From: Lentiprolixibacter aurantiacus
GTDB lineage: Bacteria > Bacteroidota > Bacteroidia > Flavobacteriales > Flavobacteriaceae
Assembly (NCBI RefSeq): GCF_026241225.1
Contig: NZ_JAPFQP010000001.1
Location: 682,001-746,000, forward strand
Length of the DNA stretch: 64,000 bases
Reading direction: 5' to 3'
Shown piece after piece: positions 37,495 through 44,932 of this stretch (positions are counted from its first letter, which is position 1; each line of letters begins with the position of its first letter). The translations under genes and the position numbers were made by a program. Under the pieces are notes generated by a model. It had not been told where the DNA came from and did not search any database. It worked only from the letters and a program-made list of their open reading frames with translations.

Positions 37495-37668
37495 TCCCTC
37501 AAACGTTACTTTGGTAATCTTCCCCGTCCAGTCGAAACGGGAAAAGGTATACCCTTCCAGGGGCTGGTCTATATGGACTTCCAGGGCATTATTATTTAGA
37601 ATGTGAGTGATAGCGTAAGTGGCTGAATTAATGGTTGAATGATGTTGCTTAAATATGATTAAAGAGGT

Positions 37669-39855
37669 TTAACTATTTAATATTGCCAGCACTCGTTCTG
37701 GTGTAAACGGGATATGCCTCAATCGCTTACCGGTTAATTTGAGAAAGGCGTTGGCAATTGCCCCTGCAACCATAGGCGTAGCTGTTTCCCCAACTCCTTC
37801 CGGAATCTCATTGGAATCTATCAGCACCGTTTCAATGCTATCTGGCACGTCCTGCATCCTCAGCAATGGATAATTGTGATAGTTGGATTGTTCCACCCTG
37901 CCATCCTTAATAGTTATCTGTTCATTAAGCACACTGCTCATGCCCATAATTATGCCGCCTTCCATCTGTGCCTTCACGTTGTCTGGTTGCACAATAACCC
38001 CCGCATCAACTGCTATCCAGAAATGGTGCACTCTTATCTTGCCCGTTTTCCGATCCACTGAAATTTCACATACTCCAGTACCCAGAGAACCGTGTTCCAC
38101 AAAGGAAACACCTTTCGCTCGCCCCTCTTTTAAAGGTCCGTTCCAGTTCGATATCTCAACCACTTTTTCAAGGGTTGCCAATGCCCGTGGGGAATTGGCC
38201 ATTAATTTTCTCCTCAGGGCGACTGGATCCATATTCTGCTGAAATGCTACTTCATCAAGCATGCATTCAATTGCGAATTTGTTAGCGCCATGGCCCACTG
38301 CCCGCCAGTGTTTCAATCGAACACCATGGGTAGCTGAACGCCATTCCACTAACTGGTTAGGGATGTTGTAATGGTCATTCCGGGCACCACTGGCAACCAG
38401 GTGGCCGCCATCTCCAATAACACAATGTGAGAAACCCGTAATGTTTCCCTGATTATCCAGACTGGCTCTGAGGCGTTGGAGGGATAAGGGACGGAAGGCA
38501 CCATAGCCAACATCGTCTTCTCTTGTCCACATCAGTTTTACCGCTAGGGGAGCCATTTCTTTGGCAATAAAGGCACATTCTTCCACAAAATCGTTCATGC
38601 TTCTTCGGCCAAAGCCCCCGCCAAGGTATTGCAGATGCACATTTACTTTTTCCGGAGGTATTCCCAGGATATCCGGGACACCCAGCTTGGTGTCTGGTCC
38701 TTGCTGACTACCCACCCAGACTTCGGCGCTTTGCCCATCTTCTGCCACCTGAATTATGGCATTCAGGGGTTCCATTTGGGCATGGTAAACGTAGTCGTTC
38801 TTAAAATCTGCTGTATACGATTTCGCAGCTATGCTTGCTGCATTATCCACACTGCCAATTTCATTGAGTATACGACCTTTATCAGCTTGATTCGCGATTT
38901 TTTCATAGGTTGCATACACTTCCTGGGAGTTAAAGCCCGATGCCGGAGAATCACCCCATTTGATATTAAGCTGTTTTTTCGCACTTAGTGCCTGTTCCAG
39001 GCTTTTAGCCACGACTCCTATGGCATAGTCAAAGGGCACCAATTTCAGTACCCCATCCATTGCAAGGATTTCTGCTTCATTGAGAAGAGTAGGACTGGCA
39101 CCATGTAAATTGCCTCGTTCCAGAACTGCATAGACCATATTGGGCAAAATTATGTCGATTGCGAATTGCGCACTACCATCGGTTTTGGAGGGTAGTTCAG
39201 TTCTGGGAATGTATTTACCAACAAGTTCAAAATCTTCTTGCTTCTTAAGGTCATTTTCTGAAATATCCGGCATGTCTTCCGGAACTGTCAAATATGGAAC
39301 CAGGTCGCCATAACTTATTTTTTTACCCGAAGTATGGATAACCTCACTGTTTTTAGTACTCGTTTCTGCCAGGGGGACGCCCCAGTGATCAGCTGCTGAA
39401 CTCCTTAAGATATATCTGGCCTGTGCACCTGCTTTTCTCATAACCGGGTAATACGCTTTGGTTGTCCGGCTTCCCACGGTAAACATCAATTTACTTCCCG
39501 GAGCCCAACCTTCGGACCCATAGATATCTGATTCCTGAGGTGAAAATTCCACCCGAACCCGGGACCAGTCGGCATCCATTTCCTCCGCGAATAGCAAGGG
39601 GAGGGAGGTCATAGAGCCCTGGCCCATTTCTGCCGCAGGATTGTAAATAGTGATCTCACCATCTTCTGTGATTTGTACCCAGGCTGTAATGGGATGTTTT
39701 TCTAATTGTTCCTTTATACCTTCAGTGTCGGAACAGGAAATAAGCTGGGACATTAAGCCTGACGCGCCTATAAATAAGGCAACCCCGCCGGAGGATTTCA
39801 AGAATTCCCTGCGGGTAAAACCCCTTTCGGGCAATATTTTTGGATCATTTTTCAT
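37669..39855 (-). CDS. Molybdopterin-binding subunit of a xanthine dehydrogenase-family oxidoreductase (isoquinoline 1-oxidoreductase beta-like)
   Basis: 728 residues. The N-terminus has a twin-arginine signal (TRREFLK, Arg15-Arg16) with a hydrophobic stretch ending LISC (Cys41), so it is probably Tat-exported and possibly lipid-anchored. Molybdenum-cofactor motifs follow: GGGFGRRSMNDFVEE and, near the end, EGVGETATPM with the likely catalytic Glu690. The protein is the short exported type that pairs with a 2Fe-2S subunit and lacks the FAD subunit. It oxidises an unidentified aldehyde or N-heterocycle. The 2Fe-2S gene lies 13 bp upstream. Confidence 0.9.
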   Translation of the reverse strand: MKNDPKILPERGFTRREFLKSSGGVALFIGASGLMSQLISCSDTEGIKEQLEKHPITAWVQITEDGEITIYNPAAEMGQGSMTSLPLLFAEEMDADWSRVRVEFSPQESDIYGSEGWAPGSKLMFTVGSRTTKAYYPVMRKAGAQARYILRSSAADHWGVPLAETSTKNSEVIHTSGKKISYGDLVPYLTVPEDMPDISENDLKKQEDFELVGKYIPRTELPSKTDGSAQFAIDIILPNMVYAVLERGNLHGASPTLLNEAEILAMDGVLKLVPFDYAIGVVAKSLEQALSAKKQLNIKWGDSPASGFNSQEVYATYEKIANQADKGRILNEIGSVDNAASIAAKSYTADFKNDYVYHAQMEPLNAIIQVAEDGQSAEVWVGSQQGPDTKLGVPDILGIPPEKVNVHLQYLGGGFGRRSMNDFVEECAFIAKEMAPLAVKLMWTREDDVGYGAFRPLSLQRLRASLDNQGNITGFSHCVIGDGGHLVASGARNDHYNIPNQLVEWRSATHGVRLKHWRAVGHGANKFAIECMLDEVAFQQNMDPVALRRKLMANSPRALATLEKVVEISNWNGPLKEGRAKGVSFVEHGSLGTGVCEISVDRKTGKIRVHHFWIAVDAGVIVQPDNVKAQMEGGIIMGMSSVLNEQITIKDGRVEQSNYHNYPLLRMQDVPDSIETVLIDSNEIPEGVGETATPMVAGAIANAFLKLTGKRLRHIPFTPERVLAILNS

Positions 39856-39868
39856 GGGAAACTCAGCT

Positions 39869-40336
39869 TTACAGGGTTGACGATTCTGATGCGCGCTCTA
39901 TGGCTTTGAGGATACGCATGTACGTACCGCAACGGCACATTACCGGATTCATGAAACTCTTGATTTCTTCACGACTGGGCTTTGGATTTTGTTCGAGCAG
40001 GGCCACCGCCTGCATAATTTGGCCGGACTGGCAGTAGCCGCATTGGGGAACCTGTTCTTCTACCCAGGCTTTTTGAACGGGATGGTCACCTTTTTCAGAA
40101 AGACCTTCTATAGTTTTGATTCTTTCTCCGTTGGCAACTCCATTGATGGGGACTACACAGGCCTTAGATGGCTTACCGTCTATATGAATCGTACAGGTTC
40201 CGCATTGGGCAATTCCGCAACTGTATTTGGTGCCTGTAAGCCCCAGGTGTTCGCGCAGTACCCAAAGCAGGGAAGTACCCTCGGGAACGTCTACAACGTA
40301 ACTTTTTGAGTTGATGTTTAAAGAATAGGATGGCAT
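39869..40336 (-). CDS. (2Fe-2S)-binding subunit of the molybdenum hydroxylase
   Basis: 155 residues, two domains. The plant-type cluster has Cys40, Cys45, Cys48 and Cys60 (CGIAQCGTC...C). The helical second cluster has Cys99, Cys102, Cys134 and Cys136 (CGYC...CRC). All eight ligands are present. It passes electrons from the molybdopterin subunit encoded 13 bp downstream to an unknown acceptor. It has no signal of its own, so it is presumably exported with the Tat-targeted partner. Confidence 0.95.
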   Translation of the reverse strand: MPSYSLNINSKSYVVDVPEGTSLLWVLREHLGLTGTKYSCGIAQCGTCTIHIDGKPSKACVVPINGVANGERIKTIEGLSEKGDHPVQKAWVEEQVPQCGYCQSGQIMQAVALLEQNPKPSREEIKSFMNPVMCRCGTYMRILKAIERASESSTL

Positions 40337-40422
40337 AAGGAATATTTTGTCCTTAAGTTACCAAAAAAAGAAAGACAGGCAGAATTGGAAGTAAGGGTAA
40401 ATGCCTTCTGGCAGCATCCCGA

Positions 40423-41604
40423 TTATTTGAAGGCTCTAGCTTTATTACCGGATAGTGCAATGAGACCCATAACAGGTCCAAGGGCCAGTGGCAGGTAGAG
40501 ATAGATGCCCGGAAGGAATTCCTGAAGTAAGGTTAGCAATTGAATGCTGATGATGGTTATGGCAAAACCGATGCAATTAACAATAGTCAGGGCTGTACCT
40601 CTGTTGGTAGCAAGGGCATTTTTTGCCACCAGGGTTGAAAACAGAGGGGAATCAATTATGACAGCCATCCCCCAGAAGAGAAGAAAACCTAGAAAAAATA
40701 TTTCGTATTGGACCAAGAATGAAATGGGCGAAAGGATACAACAAATACAGGAGGACAGTAAGGCTATGAAGGCAATTTTTTTGGCACCCCATTTAAGGGA
40801 AAGGTAGCCTCCCAGCACACAGGCTACTCCTCCAACCCCTATTATCAGGAAGGATAGTAGCGGGATGTTGAGAACAGTGTCCGCATTTAGTGATGCATAG
40901 GTCTCCAGAATTACCGGAACAAAGGCCCAGAAAGCATAAAGCTCCCACATATGTCCGAAGTAACCGAATGCAGCCGATCGAAATTCCTGTCCGGAAAAGA
41001 CTTTGAAGAATGCGGATAAATCCAGTTGCTGGCTTTTTTTCCTCTGAGGGCCATCCGGGACTAACAAAAACATCAACGTACCTCCCATCAGTGCAAGGGC
41101 CGAAGTGGTGTAGATCACCTGCTTCCAGGGGAGGTTTTGGCCAAAGTTTTTGAGCAAATGAGGAAATGCGGTACCGAGAACAAGGGCGCCAACGAGGTAA
41201 CCCAGGGACTTACCTAATCCTTTGTGATAATAGTCCGATGCGATTTTCATTCCAACCGGGTAGATTCCGGCAAGAAAAAAGCCTGTAAAAAATCTCAAGA
41301 GGAACAGGCTGAAGTAGCTGTTGCCACCCCAGCCAACTCCAGCATTGAACAGAGCTCCAAGTACAGCACTAATGAGGAAAACCCTGGAAGGTGAAAACCG
41401 GTCGGCCACAGTTAGAAAAGCAAATACCAATGTGCCCGAGATAAACCCGAATTGCACTGCTGAGGTAAGGTCACCCAATGCAGATTGGTTCAGTGAGAAC
41501 GTTTCTACAAGGTCTGGCATTACCCCATTGCCAGCGAACCACAGGGAAGTACAGCAGAATTGCGAAAGAACGATTACTGGTAATATGCGTTTGGGAATGG
41601 CCAA
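40423..41604 (-). CDS. MFS transporter
   Basis: 393 residues with about 12 transmembrane helices in two six-helix halves, starting RILPVIVLSQFCCTSLWFAG. A loop DRFSPSRVF resembles the MFS loop 2-3 signature. The central loop (VPDGPQRKKSQQLDLSAFF) divides the halves. The substrate is unknown. The gene lies between the molybdenum hydroxylase genes and a penicillin acylase homologue on the same strand, 9 bp after the latter, so it may import or export a related compound. Confidence 0.88.
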   Translation of the reverse strand: MAIPKRILPVIVLSQFCCTSLWFAGNGVMPDLVETFSLNQSALGDLTSAVQFGFISGTLVFAFLTVADRFSPSRVFLISAVLGALFNAGVGWGGNSYFSLFLLRFFTGFFLAGIYPVGMKIASDYYHKGLGKSLGYLVGALVLGTAFPHLLKNFGQNLPWKQVIYTTSALALMGGTLMFLLVPDGPQRKKSQQLDLSAFFKVFSGQEFRSAAFGYFGHMWELYAFWAFVPVILETYASLNADTVLNIPLLSFLIIGVGGVACVLGGYLSLKWGAKKIAFIALLSSCICCILSPISFLVQYEIFFLGFLLFWGMAVIIDSPLFSTLVAKNALATNRGTALTIVNCIGFAITIISIQLLTLLQEFLPGIYLYLPLALGPVMGLIALSGNKARAFK

Positions 41605-41613
41605 CTAAACAAA

Positions 41614-43710
41614 TCAATCTTTTTTCATAGTATTGTTGGTAAAGCCATTCTCTCCAAGAATCTCAACCTTTTTTGTATTTGCTTTTACTTCATCTTCAGT
41701 GAACCAGGCATCACGTAACTCCTTTTTTGCAAATAATTCCAATTGATCTCCATTGTGAGGGGAGTCTTTTTGAGTTGCATTACCATAACTTAATAAGACT
41801 TTTGCCTTCACTTGTTCACCAAACTCAATAACCCCTACCCAGGAATCGCCTCCCCCAACATACATGTTATTTTCATCCGCCCCTCCGGGCCAGGCCACCC
41901 GAAATACCCCCATGGAACCGTCTATTCCATTTGCAGGAAGATTTTTTCCATTATAGTTAATCCTGTAGTAATCTCCCCATGGGGTATCCAAACTTCCAAA
42001 TTTGGTTTCAATCTCCAATGCAGCTTCTTCCATTAATTGTACCGCCCGATCAGGATTTGCCAGTCCATCTGGGGTCGTATTGGGCTTTTCCATACTCCAT
42101 GGTTCTGCATAGTTTGAATTATTCCATACCTGAAATTTCCGTGCCCAATTATAAAATAAAAGCATACCCTTACTATCGGCATCCGCTTCACGATCCCAGC
42201 TCTCCAAAACCGTTTTGGCTTCTTTGGCCTTCTCAGAGTCTGAATTATCGATTGCCGTGAACAGATCATCAAGAATTCGATCCGCGAACTCCAACCGGGT
42301 AGAGAGTTTATATTCCACCAATTCATCAAAGCTAATCGACTCGTCTTCTAATAGCATCCTGGCAGAACGCTGAGGGCGTAATCCCATATACCGGGGTGCC
42401 ATATAGCCGGGAAAATCATCTGGATTTAAGGTCATGGGAATAGTACTTGTCCAGGGCGGGTCATTGGCATTTTGAAGCCAGCCCACTGCCGGGTTTTTCA
42501 CTTTTGGCAAATCACTGTATGCATGAACTTCAGTCCATATATCGCTGGATTTTCCACCAGGAATTATGCGATCCCAATACTCCCAGGAATCTTCAGTACG
42601 CTTGGGGACCAAACCGTTAAACAGGTAGAAGATTTCTCCTGATTTATCGGCATACATCACATTCCAGAAAGGGATTTGTGCCATTTTCAAAGCAGATTCA
42701 AACTCCCCGAAATTGGTGCTGTTGATCATACGCCACCACTGCAGGAACATATTAGGCCTATCCAGTCCAACCATTCTCAGGGCTAAGACTTTATCATCTT
42801 TTTGATTGACTACCGGGCCATGTGCTGTTTTAAGAATCTGAACTTCCTGTTCCTGTAAACTTCCATCCTCCTGCTTAACTTTAATTATTTTCTGGCTGGC
42901 TTCAAATTGTTTTACCTCGCCGTCCATCACATAACCACCATCCTGCAATTGTAATTCGTATGTATCGGCATTGTCAATGGTATTATCGGTATGGCTCCAG
43001 CCCAGATTTTCATTAAAACCAATGGCAATTCCCGGAAATCCCACCAAAGTACTGCCATACATATTTTTTCCGTTTAGATTGAAATGCGATTCGAAAAAGA
43101 GAAATTCATTCCACCAGGGAAGATGCGGATTTTGTACCAGCATGGCCTTTCCCGAAGCAGAACGCTTTGGCCCGATGGCATAAGTATTACTCCCCATATC
43201 CGGCCACTGCTGTATACGGCCAAGATCATTGCCCCCAATAAACCTGGTGAAAACAACATACATGCCGTGCATGTTCAGGTCTTTGGTCGTTAAAGGCAGT
43301 ACGCCCATATTTTTTTCATCAATAGCTTCAGGATAAGCTTTGGCATAGGCATTTAAGCCGTCTACAAAGGAGCTGTAGATGCGTTTAAGCTCCGGATCCT
43401 GTTTGCTTTCCCATTCGTTGGCTAGCTCTTCAAATCCCAAAGTATGAACCAGCATATCATTTTGCAATTTACTTTGCCCCCAGTATTCGGCCCCTTTTCC
43501 CCTCGAACTTCCATAAAGTTCCAGGATTAGATTGGTATGGTTCTGCATCTGTGCCCAACCCTGCGCAAAGAAGAGCTCTTCCAAGGAATTTGCAGTAATA
43601 TGGGGAACGCCCCAACTATCCCAGGCGATTTGAGTTTTTTGTTGTTCCTGGGTGCATGAAATATTGAGCAGTAATAGAAGGAGAAAAGTAATGAACGAGG
43701 AGTTTTTCAT
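41614..43710 (-). CDS. Penicillin acylase family protein (Ntn hydrolase)
   Basis: 698 residues. N-terminal signal, probably a lipoprotein (LLLLLLNISC, Cys19), then an alpha-chain region with WDSWGVPHITANSLEELFFA. The nucleophile is likely Ser174 in MGSNTYAIGPKRSASGKAML, which should become the N-terminus of the beta chain after autocleavage. QNPHLPWWNEFLFFESHFNL and WSHTDNTIDNADTYELQLQD are further family motifs. Members hydrolyse amide bonds of acyl side chains, including N-acyl-homoserine lactones in some homologues; the real substrate here is unknown. Confidence 0.9.
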   Translation of the reverse strand: MKNSSFITFLLLLLLNISCTQEQQKTQIAWDSWGVPHITANSLEELFFAQGWAQMQNHTNLILELYGSSRGKGAEYWGQSKLQNDMLVHTLGFEELANEWESKQDPELKRIYSSFVDGLNAYAKAYPEAIDEKNMGVLPLTTKDLNMHGMYVVFTRFIGGNDLGRIQQWPDMGSNTYAIGPKRSASGKAMLVQNPHLPWWNEFLFFESHFNLNGKNMYGSTLVGFPGIAIGFNENLGWSHTDNTIDNADTYELQLQDGGYVMDGEVKQFEASQKIIKVKQEDGSLQEQEVQILKTAHGPVVNQKDDKVLALRMVGLDRPNMFLQWWRMINSTNFGEFESALKMAQIPFWNVMYADKSGEIFYLFNGLVPKRTEDSWEYWDRIIPGGKSSDIWTEVHAYSDLPKVKNPAVGWLQNANDPPWTSTIPMTLNPDDFPGYMAPRYMGLRPQRSARMLLEDESISFDELVEYKLSTRLEFADRILDDLFTAIDNSDSEKAKEAKTVLESWDREADADSKGMLLFYNWARKFQVWNNSNYAEPWSMEKPNTTPDGLANPDRAVQLMEEAALEIETKFGSLDTPWGDYYRINYNGKNLPANGIDGSMGVFRVAWPGGADENNMYVGGGDSWVGVIEFGEQVKAKVLLSYGNATQKDSPHNGDQLELFAKKELRDAWFTEDEVKANTKKVEILGENGFTNNTMKKD

Positions 43711-44048
43711 AGTTCAGACAGCGTTTTTTAATTGTTAATGAGTAGGTTATGAAACAGGATTTTGGCGATGATTACAGCCTGGAAAATCTACAACCCCTGG
43801 TAAGCTCCAAGCCCAGGCTCCTTAAAAGTAAGAAAAATCAAAGTATACCTTCCATATTATCCAAATACCTGAAGGGAGTCTAATAGAATATTTGTATTAT
43901 ATACGGGCATCACTTAATTAGGCGGTTCCAATTCTGTTGAGGCCTTATAATAAGAGACAGAACTATGTTAATATTTTGATAAACAGCCCTATGTTGTTTA
44001 ATCATTTATTACATTCGTTAAACACAGCTATACTATAAATAACCAATT
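43711..44048. other. Intergenic region with one possible small ORF
   Basis: A 338-bp gap between divergent genes. Bases 43749-43883 form a 44-codon plus-strand ORF with coding-like composition (see that entry). The right half is very AT-rich with no perfect TAnnTTTG; TATTTTG at about 43972-43978 is one base short. No terminator, tRNA or repeat was seen. Confidence 0.5.
43749..43883 (+). CDS. Possible 44-residue small protein or gene remnant
   Basis: Starts MKQDFGDDYSLENLQPLVSS, continues with a basic stretch (KPRLLKSKKNQS) and ends YLKGV. It has both an acidic and a basic half, no hydrophobic segment, and codons similar to neighbouring genes, whereas the sequence after its stop is AT-rich. 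No family was recognised. It has no visible promoter and is divergent from the penicillin acylase gene. It may be an intact small gene, the start of a decayed gene, or chance. Confidence 0.3.
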   Translation: MKQDFGDDYSLENLQPLVSSKPRLLKSKKNQSIPSILSKYLKGV

Positions 44049-44888
44049 ATGAAATCGATCCTTTACAAACTTTCTTTTTTCACCCTTATTTTTCTGTTTT
44101 CCTTTAATGGATTTGCCCAGGATTTTCAGGGTAAAGCTTATTATTTTTCAAAATCCAAGATGGAACTTGGCGCCTGGGGTGCAAGGCTTAGTGAGGCACA
44201 GAAGAAGCAGATTCAGGAACGACTTAAGAATAGGCTGGAAAAGACTTACATCCTAAATTTTAACAGAGAAGAATCTGTATTCGATGAGGAGGAGAAATTG
44301 GATGCATGGTCCGGTGCAACAGATTCCTGGGGGAAAAATTTCTCTCCTGGAAAATCGTATAAGAACATAAAGGACAATGCCCTCGTCCAGAGCCAGGAGT
44401 TTTACGGGAAAAAGTTTTTGGTAAAGGATAAATTGCTGGCTTTAGAGTGGAAAATGGGTACTGAATCCAAGCAGATAGGACAGTACACTTGTTTCAAAGC
44501 TACAACGGTAGTTCCCACTTCAGAGCTGACCTGGTATAACTTTTCCTGGGGCGATCTTCGAAGGACTGAGCAAAAAGAAGAAGGTTCTGAAGATACCAAA
44601 ACCAACGAACCCGATATTAAGCTCACTCAGATCGAGGCCTGGTTTACACCTCAAATACCTGTAGGGCATGGTCCGGGTGAATATTGGGGGCTTCCGGGTC
44701 TTATCCTTGAAGTCAGCGCCGGAAATACGATAATGCTTTGTTCAAAGATTATTATGAACCCGGAGGAAAAAATTAAAATTGAGGCTCCGGAGAAAGGCAA
44801 GCTCACTACAAAAAGTGAGTATCAATCAATCGTACAGGGCAAAATGCGGGAAATGAGAGACAACCGCGGAAGAAGGCGAAGTCGATAG
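44049..44888 (+). CDS. GLPGLI family protein
   Basis: 279 residues with an N-terminal signal peptide (LSFFTLIFLFSFNGFAQ). The family name motif GLPGLI occurs at about residues 214-219 in GEYWGLPGLILEVSAG. The earlier part has KDKLLALEWKMGTESKQIGQ and YTCFKATTVV, also typical. The tail is Arg-rich (RDNRGRRRSR). These Bacteroidota periplasmic proteins of unknown function are often encoded just before a TonB-dependent receptor-like gene, as here (44 bp downstream). Confidence 0.92.
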   Translation: MKSILYKLSFFTLIFLFSFNGFAQDFQGKAYYFSKSKMELGAWGARLSEAQKKQIQERLKNRLEKTYILNFNREESVFDEEEKLDAWSGATDSWGKNFSPGKSYKNIKDNALVQSQEFYGKKFLVKDKLLALEWKMGTESKQIGQYTCFKATTVVPTSELTWYNFSWGDLRRTEQKEEGSEDTKTNEPDIKLTQIEAWFTPQIPVGHGPGEYWGLPGLILEVSAGNTIMLCSKIIMNPEEKIKIEAPEKGKLTTKSEYQSIVQGKMREMRDNRGRRRSR

Positions 44889-44932
44889 TCGCTCCCCGGG
44901 ATACCACCAATATCGGCAATTAGCAGCAGCAC

